Shown: positions 27,101 through 36,539 of the stretch, piece after piece
How the letters are laid out: each line of letters starts with the position of its first letter
Position numbering within the stretch: the first letter of the stretch is position 1
Assembly: GCA_019843655.1 (NCBI GenBank)
Contig: JACDQD010000105.1
Location: 5,642,001-5,706,000 of the forward strand
Direction: 5' to 3'
Origin: Lethocerus indicus
Taxonomy: Eukaryota > Arthropoda > Insecta > Hemiptera > Belostomatidae
DNA length: 64,000 nucleotides
Notes under the pieces: model-generated
What the model saw: only the letters and a program-made list of their open reading frames with translations
Told to the model about the DNA's origin: nothing
Database searches by the model: none
Position numbers and translations under genes: made by a program

Positions 27101-27977
27101 AATTAAATCGAATTAGACATGTGGGCTGCAGTAGATTGCAATCGCTTTCAATGTTGTAATTTATATTGTCGAATTTATAGGAAACAAATACTGGACATTC
27201 GATGGGTACGACTTCATAGAAGACACCCCGAGGCCGATAACCGACTATGGGCTGCCGGAAAGCGCCGAGTCCATTGACGCGGCCATGGTTTCTCCGAAAG
27301 ATTCCAAGACATACATATTCAGGTAAGAGGGAGAAATGCGAAATTGAAAAATTAAGTATTTCATTTCTCCTAGAGGCGGGCGAATCTCTATTCAGATTCA
27401 GTGTGCAGTCTTGGGGAGAATATGGCTGGCGGGAGGCGGTGATGGGGGGCGGGGTTGGGACGGACCCCGGGAATAGCAATGAGACGGCGCCCCGACGGCA
27501 ACTTTCCCGAGCATTTTTCACTCTTCTTTGAAGAACTGTACGCTTTTATTTCCACTAAAGAAAACAGAAAGGCTTAATGGGTGCATTAAAATATCAAACA
27601 TCCTGTGCCGCCCTCTCCCCTCTTCAAATATATTTTACGTTTCAAAGTTTAGCTCGGGTTTCTGGCCTTTTCGTTCTTTATTTTTATTTTCGAGAAAATA
27701 AGAAAGTTCCATTTCTCCAAAAATTCCGGATTGCCATATTCGTAAAATTTATCATAAGCATTATACCAAAGTAACGCTCTCTGTTGTGAATTCGAGTGTA
27801 ATTAATTTTGTGTCTGACAGACTGTCAACAGAAATGAAGTGTGTTCGACAATAATATACACTGTTGTCAGAGTTCAATCAAAACCATGCCAAAATTTACT
27901 AAAACTAAACGTCGCAGAAAAATAAACTATGTTGCAGTAATTGATGGAATAATAAAGTTACACTTTGGCCCCTTTGA

Positions 27978-28071
<94 letters not shown>

Positions 28072-30713
28072 TCTAATTATTGTGTTTTTGTAATGAGGTT
28101 GGTGTTTGTCTTATTTGTGTTGGGAGGGATTTTGTTAATTGTTCCTTCACAGTTTGTTCACTCTATATACCCCGACATTTTTGTTAATTATGACTCGTTG
28201 TACTTACCGGGTGTTGAATTGAAAAGAGTCAATTGAAAGATGCCTTGATCGTATTTCCATTTCAGTCATCTTTCAGCCCGAGCGATTTTATTTTACCGTT
28301 GATTTCGTGTTTCTGTCTCCTCCCGCTAGTTTGATCTTTTGCTAGACCGGTTTCGGCTGCTCGCCATCTTCAGTAGCGGTGTTAGTCACTATTAGAAGTT
28401 TGGATGTTTTTTTGGCATCCTCACTGCACTGTCACTTGTACTGTGGTGGTTGTCTGTCCTTCCGTATATATATGTGTCTTGTTATTATGTTTTTGGGGGA
28501 TGTTGTTTGTATTATTTGTGTTCGGAGGGATTTTATTAATCGGCTTAAGTCTTTGTCAGATTATCGGTGAAATATATATTTGATCACACAACTGGTCACA
28601 ACTATTAGGTTTTGACTTCCAAATATATGACAGGAAACCTACCAGGTATTGTGTATTTACGATCATAAATATTTTCCTGTTGATCCAAAATGTTTATTGA
28701 AAAAAAGTTTATTTTTAGTAATCTAGTTAATCGGTGCAAATGGAGCCAACGGACTTTAGTTATGTACATTTCTGCACCACCCTCAGGGGGCGCTTGTTTA
28801 TCAGTGCAAGTGAACTCAACGAACGATTTTTGTGAAACTAGCTTCCCCTGAGGGTGGTGCGGAAATGTACTTAACTAAAGTTCGTTGAGTGCACTTGCAC
28901 CGAGAAACTAGCGCCCCCTGAGGGTGGTGCGGAAATGTACTTAACTAAAGTTCGTTGAGTGCGCTTGCACCGAGAAACTAGCGCCCCCCTGAGGGTGGTG
29001 CGGAAATGTACTTAACTAAAGCTCGTTGAGTGCACTTGCACCGAGAAACTAGCGCCCCTCTGAGGGTGGTGCGGAAATGTACTTAACTAAAGTTCGTTGA
29101 GTGCACTTGCACCGATAAACTAGCGCCCCCTGAGGGTGGTGCGGAAATGTACTTAACTAAAGTCCGTTGGCTCCACTTGCACCGATACACTAGCGCCCCC
29201 TGAGGGTGGTGCGGAAATGTACTTAACTAAAGTTCGTTGAGTGAACTCACACCGATAAACTAGATTACTACAAATAAACTGTTTTTTTCCATTGTAAAAT
29301 TCTCTTTAAGTATATTTAATATACGGGAATTATTATATAAAATTATTTCAAGGCCTTGCTTTCGGGCATTTAAGTTTTCTAAAAAAACTACCATTTAATT
29401 ACCGTCTCGTTATTTCCTGAAAGTGTGCCATCAGCATTCCCCTGTCGTACACTCTAGGGATCGCTTGTGAATTCGCATCTTGTAATAAATTAATGAAGTT
29501 TTCCCCGCCGCTAGTTCATCATAAGGAGGCGCGTCGGCGTTTGACTCGAGTTTTGTTGTTCCCTTATCTAGCCGGGACATTAAAGTTGGAGGTCTAGAGT
29601 TTACAGGTTTAAATTAACTTATGTGGGAGAGCCCGAAGAAGTGTTTTGAATAAATTACCAGAGTTCCCGAATCAAAGGGAGCGTTTAATTGAACTCCGGG
29701 CTCCCAAACTAATGAAATTATCGAGTGCAATATTAAATTATATAATTAAAACGGGAAACTCGCGAATGAATTTGGCTTGCACCGATTAGGACAATAATGA
29801 GCCGATAGTGATTCCGTGATTGGCAACTGTCCGAAGTAACTTGGGAATTATTAAAATAAATGTTTCTTTTCAGGGGAGACCAGTACTGGAGGTTTAACGA
29901 AACAAGCAAATCTACCGATCCTGGTTTCCCTCGTCGGATAGCGGACGACTTTAAGGGGCTTCCCGACAGACTGGACGCAGCATTTACCTGGCAGGATGGT
30001 AACTATTTTGCCCCTTGTTTTCATTGACATATTAGACGAGTTTAATCCAAATCGATGTCAAATTATTAACTAAAAAGCGCGAACAGAAACTTGGCTGCCT
30101 ATGCATCCACAAATTCTTGAAGTAGAATTACATAATTTTATATCACGGGTTAACATTTAACTATGTGGTAATTACCGGTTAACAAAAACAACGTACAATT
30201 TATCGCGACTGAATACTGGTACGGTCAGGTGGTAAGGCAAGTTTAACACCAAGTGAAGCAAAAGAAAACGCGCAGTCGTAATTGGTTGTTGTCGCGGAAT
30301 GCAGCCGCTTCCTGGTTCTCTAGATGCAACTGAGACAGCTCAATATTACATAGCCGAATCAACAGTAACGCATGAACTAGAGCCAGAATTGTAATAAGAT
30401 CATATTTCGATTGTCTGCTATTGGGTACTGTTCGTAATTAGATAATGGATTAGATGGTGGCTTCGTAAATTTCTACGAATATATTAATTCGTACATAAGA
30501 TTATATCTGTATCGTTCACGATGTTCCGAGATGACTATTCTTTCTTTTCTTTTTTCCTATCCCCTTTTACGACTGAAAACCGTTGTTTCTTCCGGTATTG
30601 CAGGAGTGTCATATTTCTTCAATGGGAACAAGTATTGGGCGATGGACAATGGGAGCGGCGAGACGAAGGAGGGCTACCCGAGGGTGGCCTCGCGATATTG
30701 GCTCCCCTGCTGA
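15104..30713 (+). CDS. secreted matrix metalloproteinase with hemopexin domain, 11 exons, frame broken in exon 6
   Basis: This is a zinc endopeptidase expected to act on extracellular matrix and pericellular proteins. Eleven exons (15104-15190, 16067-16222, 17517-17641, 19654-19818, 22590-22720, 23639-23796, 24156-24463, 25436-25580, 27181-27322, 29874-29998, 30604-30713) join in phase with GT/AG splice sites. Ignoring two extra bases in exon 6, the product is 549 residues. It has a signal peptide (1-18), propeptide with peptidoglycan-binding-like fold (about 30-85), cysteine switch KRCGVAD (86-92), furin site RFKR (104-107), and catalytic domain (108 to about 275) with HGD, LAHAF, HFDAD and HELGH motifs. 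A proline/histidine linker and four hemopexin blades follow (about 351-549), closed by Cys356 and Cys549. It stops right after the last Cys, with no membrane or GPI segment. Blade I ([14 protein letters not shown]) reads more like insect Mmp2/Mmp3 than Mmp1, but orthology is not settled. Read literally, exon 6 shifts frame at the third zinc histidine and stops at 23722-23724, leaving 249 residues. Confidence 0.92.
15191..16066 (+). other. metalloproteinase intron 1
   Basis: 876 bases. No other gene or repeat family recognised. Confidence 0.7.
16067..16222 (+). CDS. metalloproteinase exon 2: propeptide
   Basis: The 52 codons begin [10 protein letters not shown] and end GKLDADTIK, the classic propeptide pattern (FL..YGYL ... 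TG.LD..T). The acceptor is TTACAG and the donor GTACGC; phase 0 at both ends. Confidence 0.93.
16223..17516 (+). other. metalloproteinase intron 2
   Basis: 1294 bases. Short open frames here show no protein motif. A GC-richer block at about 16560-17110 is unexplained. Confidence 0.6.
17517..17641 (+). CDS. metalloproteinase exon 3: cysteine switch, furin site
   Basis: It begins [12 protein letters not shown]. The Cys of this switch would ligate the catalytic zinc in the latent enzyme. A basic stretch [10 protein letters not shown] ends in a furin site, followed by [15 protein letters not shown] at the start of the mature protease. The usual proline before the switch Arg is Lys here. Acceptor TTGCAG, donor GTAAGT, phase 2. 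Confidence 0.93.
17642..19653 (+). other. metalloproteinase intron 3
   Basis: 2012 bases. AT-rich first half and a GC-richer block at about 18990-19400. No coding exon recognised. Confidence 0.6.
19654..19818 (+). CDS. metalloproteinase exon 4: catalytic domain, first part
   Basis: It encodes the N-terminal half of the catalytic fold ([20 protein letters not shown]) and ends in GYHGDP. His175 and Asp177 of HGD are ligands of the structural zinc in this family. The acceptor is TTTTTCAG and the donor GTAAGT; it enters and leaves in phase 2. Confidence 0.94.
19819..22589 (+). other. metalloproteinase intron 4
   Basis: 2771 bases, the longest intron. Nothing recognised beyond AT-rich sequence. 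Confidence 0.6.
22590..22720 (+). CDS. metalloproteinase exon 5: structural zinc and calcium sites
   Basis: It continues as [16 protein letters not shown] and [11 protein letters not shown]. His190 and His205 complete the structural zinc site, and the Asp/Glu residues form calcium sites as in other family members. Acceptor TTTTCAG, donor GTAAGC, leaving in phase 1. Confidence 0.94.
22721..23638 (+). other. metalloproteinase intron 5, with clustered hairpins
   Basis: 918 bases. Three perfect inverted repeats lie within 90 bases: CTCTTAAGAG at 22981-22990, GTGACACA/TGTGTCAC at 22990-23008, and AAAACGC/GCGTTTT at 23050-23067. Confidence 0.65.
23639..23796 (+). CDS. metalloproteinase exon 6: active site, with 2-base frameshift
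   Basis: It encodes [18 protein letters not shown], with the first two catalytic zinc histidines (231, 235) and the general base Glu232. Where the third histidine and SPVPGSVM (the Met-turn) should follow, the sequence GCCCTTATTCGCCG has two bases too many. Dropping the TT at 23696-23697 gives GCC CAT TCG CCG and restores both the histidine and the frame of the rest of the exon ([17 protein letters not shown]...LY). Without it the frame stops at 23722-23724. The acceptor CCTAG and donor GTGAGT are normal. Confidence 0.9.
23797..24155 (+). other. metalloproteinase intron 6
   Basis: 359 bases, AT-rich, ending in a long pyrimidine tract. Nothing else seen. Confidence 0.7.
24156..24463 (+). CDS. 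metalloproteinase exon 7: linker and start of hemopexin blade I
   Basis: A Thr/Pro/Arg-rich hinge is followed by a His-rich repeat of PHDQ type (about three and a half units), then [20 protein letters not shown], which opens hemopexin blade I with Cys356. The acceptor TTGCTTTTCTAG at 24155 is preferred for its pyrimidine tract. An alternative AG at 24170 keeps the same frame and would shorten the hinge by five codons. The donor GTGGGT at 24464 leaves in phase 0. Confidence 0.85.
24464..25435 (+). other. metalloproteinase intron 7
   Basis: 972 bases. Nothing recognised. Confidence 0.65.
25436..25580 (+). CDS. metalloproteinase exon 8: hemopexin blades I-II
   Basis: It reads [19 protein letters not shown], then [19 protein letters not shown], with the repeating W..., PGFP and (I)DA pattern of hemopexin blades. 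Acceptor TTTTTTCAG, donor GTGCGC, leaving in phase 1. Confidence 0.92.
25581..27180 (+). other. metalloproteinase intron 8
   Basis: 1600 bases. Nothing recognised. A GC-rich stretch lies near 26640-26840. Confidence 0.6.
27181..27322 (+). CDS. metalloproteinase exon 9: hemopexin blades II-III
   Basis: It reads [27 protein letters not shown] and KTYIF, typical of blade boundaries. Acceptor TTTATAG, donor GTAAGA, leaving in phase 2. Confidence 0.93.
27981..28068. repeat. (TG)n(TA)n microsatellite
   Basis: About 27 bases of TG repeat run into about 60 bases of TA repeat. It sits where the sequence downstream (28069-28137) resembles 28478-28538 inside the same element. There the corresponding place carries only a short TATATATG, so the run may have grown from an element-internal seed. 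Confidence 0.95.
28341..28377 (-). ncRNA. hammerhead-ribozyme-like motif (copy 2)
   Basis: On the minus strand this is identical to the motif at 53710-53746: CTGAAGA, GGC/GCC stem, GAAA, ACCGGT palindrome, and a GCTA/TAGC outer stem. See that entry for the fold. Confidence 0.5.
28722..29265 (+). repeat. tandem array 2, 70-71 base unit, 6 direct units plus 1 reversed
   Basis: A reversed unit (28722-28826) joins direct units through GATTTTTGTG. Six copies of GGAAATGTACTTAACTAAAG follow. One unit has the variant GTTGGCTCCACTTGCACCGA followed by TACACTAG, also found in array 3 about 24 kb away. Confidence 0.95.
29874..29998 (+). CDS. metalloproteinase exon 10: hemopexin blades III-IV
   Basis: It reads [24 protein letters not shown]. 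Acceptor TTTCTTTTCAG, donor GTAACT, leaving in phase 1. The preceding intron contains repeat copy 2. Confidence 0.93.
29999..30603 (+). other. metalloproteinase intron 10
   Basis: 605 bases. Nothing recognised. Confidence 0.7.
30604..30713 (+). CDS. metalloproteinase exon 11: last hemopexin blade and stop
   Basis: It reads [15 protein letters not shown] and ends SRYWLPC followed by TGA. The final Cys pairs with Cys356 in known hemopexin domains. There is no hydrophobic tail, so a soluble secreted enzyme is expected. Acceptor GGTATTGCAG. Confidence 0.92.
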
Positions 30714-31445
30714 CACACACACGTCTTACACAGCACTCCTCCTCCCCCGGCCACTACCACCCCACAACTACCCCTATATTAGACTATCTCGCCCACTTCT
30801 AATCTCGGCCCTCGGACTTTTTCCGCCGACCCTCCTCAACTGAGTGAAAAGGGAAAAAAAGGAAAACTACGATGACGGATATCGGAAGGCGGAAGGACGT
30901 CTCAGCCATCTATATTTGATATTCTCGTTTATTTATTCGATACTGATTAGTTTTAAGACGTTTTAAAATATAATATAGTATAGTTTTTATCCTATATAAT
31001 GTTACCTATTGATGAAAGGAGAGTTGACCGTGAAGGCATAATAAGACATTTAGTTAAGAAGTGCTCCGTCTTGAAGATGACCTCTACGTCACCGAGAAGT
31101 GGTGACGGTTTTAAGGACAGGGACCAGATTGAGAGACCAACATTTGGAATGCCTGTTTTATTAACATAATTTGTAAATACGCTATTTAATATTTATTAAA
31201 CAATAAGAAACCGTATACACCCGTACGATCTGATTAGTGTTTGTTTTATTTATGGTATTACAATTATTTATACATGACACTATATTTATGTCTTGTTTTG
31301 TAAATCATACTACATTGTACTTAGAGGTGTAGATGTACATAGTACATCATGCTACTGTTAATATATATGTGATAAAATATGATCTTTATCAATTATTATG
31401 TTCGTATGTACTTCATAATAAATGTATTGTACTTTAAAGCGACAG
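30714..31445 (+). other. metalloproteinase 3' untranslated region (inferred)
   Basis: Non-coding, increasingly AT-rich sequence after the stop codon, ending near a polyadenylation signal. The extent is inferred; no transcript evidence is available here. Confidence 0.5.
31417..31422 (+). terminator. candidate polyadenylation signal AATAAA
   Basis: AATAAATG followed by TGTATTGTACTTT, about 700 bases after the metalloproteinase stop. It is the best candidate, though other AT-rich variants occur nearby. Confidence 0.5.
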
Positions 31446-33000
31446 TACTTGACTTTCTTCTTACGCCCAAAATTAATTTTTACAATGAAAAGAGTAATAA
31501 AATTTAGCGAGCCGAATAACAATTTGTGTAAACATCTATATGGAAAATAATTTAAGCTTAGGTGACAGTAAAGGAGGTGTCAAAATTTTAAAATCCAAGG
31601 ACGATTGCATGGTCTTGTACTACTTTGCGCTAATTTGTATCATGACTATAGTTTAACCAGTCTAGTGAACTGCATTAGTTAGATGAGTTCATTGTTCTAT
31701 TTTTATGAATCCGGTAATATTTAAATTAATAATTCTTCGTTCGTTATTGCGGGCTATAAAAACTCAATAGCCACGTGCTGTTTTATAAACACAACAATGC
31801 AAGAACGTTTAGTCTAATTTTTGGTTAATTTTTCCAAAAGCCGTTCCAATGGTCTTTCGTCCATGGCCGTCCTTCAAATACTCCCTTATCAGTTTCACAC
31901 GGCCACACATTTATAACACCTCTTTCTCAGTTTATCTGAGGTGTATACACCATGCGTTACACGTGTCGGTGTGTAATTGTTCTGTATGCGGGGAGCAGTT
32001 AGGCAGCAATAGTGAAAAACGGTAAGAATCGTGGGCAGATATAATATTATATCTAATACTAACAAACGTTTTGCAATACCGAGGAAACTAATGAAGACAT
32101 TGGGCCGGGACGCAATAAACAATCGGTCCGTGCGTTTCCTAGTGGAGGGGCTCCGTCTCGAGCCGGAGTATTGGCCGGGAGATTGTGAGTTTAGCCACTG
32201 ACTGTTTATTCCGCCCTCCATTCCCAACTTCGCATCCATCTCGATAAAAATCGTCCCCGACGTCGACTCGCCCACTCGAGCACGTTCATAGGGAAGTTTT
32301 ATCAACGTTCGGCAAAACAGTGCGTGAACCGGCGCCACCAGAAGCCAAAGAAATTATCGAGTGTCTCTCTCTCTCTCTCTCCCTTTTCCGTGTCCAATCT
32401 GCCGATCGGGAGGTCGCCCACTTCACCGACACACGGGGACGACTCGTTCCCATTGTCGGACCCCACTTCATTAGTTATTTCTTGTTACGCCGCCGGCCAC
32501 CGCCCGCGGAAGGCGTTTTCGCCACGGCACGTTTCGAAACCATGACGGAATTCTGCTAAGGAATATTTGCGGTTCTCCGAGAAACCAATCGACTCCGAGT
32601 TGATCTTAATACGGGTCTTGTTGACTTGGCCCCGACAGCTGCCTCCCCTGTACGGTTGCATTTAGTGCGGCTAATTAATTATTATTTAAAATTTCCTTAA
32701 CACCGGTAAAAATCCTCCCCGCTTCGTAATACGTTGAATTCCTAGAATACACTCGCTTGTTGATATAAAATGCAGTCAGTCACTACTACCATTCATTTAC
32801 CAACGAAGTACTCTCTCTAACTGGTTGAATAGAAAATTGAATAATATTTCTCACCGTACCCATAATAACGTCGCTGTTTTCCTCTCGGTGTCAACAGGAC
32901 CTTATCTTCAAGAGGCATATTGCTCGTTAGGCCCAGATTATTTTTCACAATTAACGAACGCCTCTTATCGTTTTATGATGTCTTTATAATCGTTATTCTT
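31446..33000. other. intergenic between metalloproteinase and first secapin-like gene
   Basis: No gene recognised. It contains a (TC)n run at 32363-32381 and a GC-rich block (about 32100-32560) with overlapping open frames on both strands but no motif. TATAAAA occurs at 32764-32770 with TCAGT at 32776-32780, too close together for a canonical TATA-initiator pair. Confidence 0.5.
32363..32381. repeat. (TC)n microsatellite
   Basis: About nine TC units. Confidence 0.9.
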
Positions 33001-33042
33001 TTCATTGTTGTTAGTTGCTGCCGTTGACGGACGGCTCGAATT

Positions 33043-33396
33043 ATGAATAAGGCCGGGAGCTTAGTGTGTTTAGCCCTTCTCTTGTTGGCGGTGTCCGAGG
33101 CTCGTATACTTGCTCAGCCCGCTCTCCTAGAACAGCGCCAACCCATAAGGTAACCAGTAAGCCGATTTTACGTGTTTTTGAACTTTTTACATAAATAAAT
33201 AAATATCTATACAAAATATATATAGACGCGGTACATTTTTATTCGAGATATTGATGCTTGTTATCTCTAATCCACAAGGTGGCCGGTCGGCTTCACCCCC
33301 TACTACATTATCAGACTACCCTGTCGCACCGGATATCAACGTGACAACGATGGCGTCTGCAGAAAGGTCTTCGAATATGAGGATGGTGGAAACTGA
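33043..33396 (+). CDS. secapin-like secreted two-cysteine peptide, gene A, 2 exons
   Basis: Exons 33043-33149 and 33279-33396 join in phase 2 (donor GTAACC, acceptor CCACAAG) to give a 74-residue precursor. Residues 1 to about 20 form a signal peptide (CLALLLLAVSEA). A short pro-segment follows, then a region YYIIRLPC...GVCRKVF with Cys51 and Cys63 separated by 11 residues, and an acidic tail ending at TGA. The pattern II(x)2-4 C(x)2GY(x)2D(x)2GVCR(x)(V/I)F matches gene B at 36124 and recalls secapin. Secapin is a short disulfide-looped peptide first described from bee venom; related sequences are, as I recall, found in other insects and linked to protease inhibition or immunity. Function here is inference: venom use is not implied. 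AATAAA at 33427-33432 is a likely polyadenylation signal. Confidence 0.75.
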
Positions 33397-33426
33397 CGAG
33401 TGCAAACAAAATAACTCGTGAGTGGT

Positions 33427-33432
33427 AATAAA
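33427..33432 (+). terminator. candidate polyadenylation signal AATAAA, gene A
   Basis: It lies 30 bases after the stop codon of the first secapin-like gene. Confidence 0.5.
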
Positions 33433-33490
33433 AACTATATCACTCTCTGAAATGGACAATATTTACTTATTTATTTTATTATAAAATATA

Positions 33491-33530
<40 letters not shown>

Positions 33531-36079
33531 TGTATTAATAAAATTAAAATAAATAATAGTATTAAATCTCAAACAAATTAACAATAACTGATTAATATTT
33601 TATTTTAAATTTAATTTCCAGCAACTAATTTCTGTAGGCTTGCCCTGCTCAACGCTGCTATCAATTTATTCGTCCATAAGTTACGTTGACAGCATTACTC
33701 TTTGATAAAAATAAATTAGATCAACGGAAGTACTGTCTCACATTTCAAATGATACTTTACAGCCCGACATCAATCTCATATAAATTCTGCCAGTATCCCC
33801 GGCGATGGTATTTTTTATTTTTATATTTGGACATCAGTCGTTCTACTTATCCGAAACTGATTACGAATTATTCTTACCTTAAAGCGATGGCAAATATACT
33901 TTGCCTTCATCTTTTGTGCGCGAATTAAGGAGAGGCGTTTAACTGTTCCGTAGGACGTTTCCTGAACCTTTCAAGGGCCATTCCGGTGGTCCACTTTCGT
34001 TTTCTCGAGCCCGATTGCCGCAACTCCCGTTCTAGAAAATCTAATGTAGCCGTTTCTTTTAAAACGCCGTTTTTTCCTCAGCATAACTTAAAGTACTTGG
34101 ACTCAAGTTAAATATGGAATGAAGATTATAGGGTTCAGATCCAAGAGAATTTCTGAAGTGAGTTATCCAACATGCTGTTATCCTTATTCGGTATTCCCTT
34201 TAAATCTAAAGCTCAACCAAGTTCTCCATTAAATGCTAGACTGTTCAACTTCGGTCATTAATCATGCTCCTCCCTTCCGGACCATTTGATGGCGCATTAA
34301 AATTATTTGAAGTATGACAAGGATTTTCTGGTCTGGTAAATATCTTAGGTCGCAATAAATATTGATCTTCATTTTCCCGGAAAACTTCGGGAAACTCAAT
34401 TTCCCGTAATAAGTAATGGTCTATGTTACTTATATCTTTTTACGGAACAAGCTTTGACGTTAAACTAACCTAAACATTACAGTATGGGAGTAATCCCGAC
34501 GTTCCCACCGAAAGTAAGTTAGTGACAATCTAAATAGGAATCTTATACTAAACAGCTAATTAAAATTATCTATATTAAATACTAATATTTTTATCTCAAG
34601 TGGACATAAATTCAATTAAATCTAATCAGCTGATAATGCATTAAATTAATAGATACCGATTTATTCGCCGATACATTACATTAAATATTATATCAGTAGG
34701 ATTTTTAGATTATGATTTCATTGTGCAGTTATTTATTTGCAATAATCAGAACAATTGTCAGTGCACTCTTTTAATTAATTTTTTTCTTAATTTGTGAAGT
34801 GCCCTGCTGACGTCCTGCTTATAAGATGTTTTCATTACATTTCGTCAAACCTCTTCATTATCGGAGTTTGAATAGACGGTCTTGAACTGTAAGAGTTATT
34901 CAGATTATATTAATCGAGATGGAAACTTCGTGTTACCCCACTGTACCTAATTAAAATTCTATTGTATCTATATAAACATTTTCCTCGAGTCGACCGTTGC
35001 TTAAGTTCAATGTTTAATGTACTCCCTTACGTTTCGGTACCTAGTAACGGATTTGTCAAGTTGCAGGATGTATATAATCCCGCGGATTAAAGTCTAGAGG
35101 TTATCTGTCCCTTAAAAATTGAAGTAGAACTTTCGAACAGTGAAAATTACATCATTCACCTTACTGATTCAGCGAATTACCTATATCCGTCAATTTACGG
35201 TAAACTGACGTTAATCAATTTTCGAGAATATATTTGACATTCGGATACAACAAACGCGCATGATATCGTATTTCATAATAGTACTTTTTAGGAGGGTGGT
35301 TTTTTCACCCGGTGATATTCGAACGAGGGCCAAACTTTTGTTAACGTTAACACTAACGATATTTAATTGTTTATTGAACGTTAGGTCATAATCGGCAGGC
35401 TCTATCCGCATATTCATTCACAAAAAGAGAACATCGGTGAATTGGCAAGTCTCTTACCTACGCATGTAATTTTCTCTCCGTTCCTCTATTTGGTCTTAAT
35501 CTGATCCTCTTCGTAGTCTCACAGACGTCAACAATGACGATGTTGACAGGATGATTCAACGGCAGGAAACATGCGTAATAAGTTCCTCCCTATGTTACGA
35601 ATGTTAAGTACAAGACCGCGAAGCTTTAAGTCGAAATAAAGTAGAGGATACAGAAGATCGCAAGAATGATCGTCTACGCTTCTCCTTCTTCCAAGATTCT
35701 TCGGCAACAAAGAAGCTTATACGCATGCTACAGTATACAAGAACGTATGTTACATTTAATGTAAGGTCTTAACCCTCTTATACTGTAGTATGAAATACAA
35801 TTTCCACTGTTGTAAGAATTTTTAAGAGAACACAGTCACACTGCCGAAAGGGTACTTATCATCCATATGTACCTCAATAATTAATGCTGCAGATTAAAAT
35901 GTAAAAAAATTAATTGTTATCGTGCCCGGTGTTTTCTGCGCGCTATCAGTCGGCAGATGAGAAGAACGCACTCGAAAGATGAAAAAATCGATCCGATAAT
36001 AATAATTAAACCGTCGTGGCGAGTGCCGCAATGCACGAGAGTCGAATTATCGGTTGAGCAATACCGCCTTTATCTGGTG
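33433..36079. other. intergenic between the two secapin-like genes
   Basis: No gene recognised. Mostly AT-rich. Open frames on both strands are short and show no signal peptide or the two-cysteine motif, so I see no third copy between genes A and B. Confidence 0.55.
33494..33526. repeat. (TA)n microsatellite
   Basis: About 16 TA units downstream of the first secapin-like gene. Confidence 0.9.
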
Positions 36080-36087
36080 TATAAAAG
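36080..36087 (+). promoter_or_regulatory. TATA box of secapin-like gene B
   Basis: TATAAAAG lies 44 bases before the start codon at 36124. With the usual spacing of 25-30 bases, transcription would start near 36108-36115, giving a very short leader. Confidence 0.6.
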
Positions 36088-36123
36088 TGACGGGCCTCGC
36101 TGGCACTGCCTGCATTTGTCAAA

Positions 36124-36537
36124 ATGTTATCGAAGCTCGTGATTTTCCTTTTCCTGGTGACGTTGGTCACCGCGGCGGTGTTGCACAACCCGGACCTGGA
36201 CGATGAGGACCGGGTCGAGACTAAAGGGATTATCATAGTGCCTACCAGCTGCCCCCCGGGCTACAAGATGGATATCACGGGCGTCTGCCGGGAGATATTC
36301 GTGAGTACCTCCCTCCCCTCCCTCCCTCCCTGACCGACCTTTTACATCACCGATAAAACACTGTACATCTTCAATTGATCTTTCTTGCACAAGCTTCTCT
36401 ATCGTTCGTCCGTATTAATCGCTATTTCAGTAATAAAGGATTGAATTCAAATTCAATCGTGTTGGAAATTAAGTCGGAGTCGCCGTCAATTTCACTTTCA
36501 GCAGTTCATGGGCGAGAGGATAGGAAACGCACCGTAG
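36124..36537 (+). CDS. secapin-like secreted two-cysteine peptide, gene B, 2 exons (second exon tentative)
   Basis: Exon 1 (36124-36300) encodes 59 residues: a signal peptide (MLSKLVIFLFLVTLVTA), an acidic pro-segment (DLDDEDRVETK), and IIIVPTSCPPGYKMDITGVC followed by REIF, with Cys43 and Cys55 eleven residues apart as in gene A. A strong donor GTGAGT follows at 36301. The acceptor TTCACTTTCAG leads to a small exon 36502-36537 that stays in phase and encodes QFMGERIGNAP before TAG, for 70 residues in all. If the donor is not used, the frame would run on 10 codons to a stop at 36331-36333. CPPGY preceded by a hydrophobic/proline stretch is the closest visible match to secapin. Role (protease inhibitor, defence peptide or other) is unknown. 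Confidence 0.72.
36502..36537 (+). CDS. secapin-like gene B, candidate terminal exon
   Basis: Twelve codons including the stop. CAGCAG at the acceptor offers two alternative sites three bases apart, so the product could include or skip one Gln. It is chosen because it is the first good acceptor after the strong donor and keeps frame to a nearby stop. Confidence 0.5.
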   Translation, partial: QFMGERIGNAP

Positions 36538-36539
36538 GA

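Larger units (their letters stand above)
28069..29300 (-). mobile_element. foldback-like repeat element, copy 2, in intron 9
   Basis: The left arm (28138-28720) is the reverse complement of the right flank of copies 1 and 3, from the outer block GTTCCTTCACAG inward. It runs into a reversed 70-base unit (about 28722-28826), then direct units to 29265, then a short start of the right flank (CTAGATTACTACAAATAAAC). Both arms thus carry the same array/flank junction in opposite orientations. The block 28069-28137 repeats 28478-28538 and may be an internal duplication or a nested fragment. The open frame at 28379-28570 (+) lies wholly inside the left arm and has no known motif. There is no transposase; movement would need enzymes from elsewhere. 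Confidence 0.65.
27323..29873 (+). other. metalloproteinase intron 9, carrying repeat copy 2
   Basis: 2551 bases. The middle half is a TG/TA microsatellite plus a foldback-like element with array 2. Without that insertion the intron would be about 1.3 kb. Confidence 0.75.

Noticed and set aside
31895..32338. 147-codon open frame (-)
   Set aside because: Lies in a GC-rich block with open frames on both strands; no motif supports translation.
32764..32780. TATAAAA plus TCAGT as promoter of the first secapin-like gene
   Set aside because: Spacing between the two is too short, and the site is about 270 bases from the start codon without a convincing leader intron.
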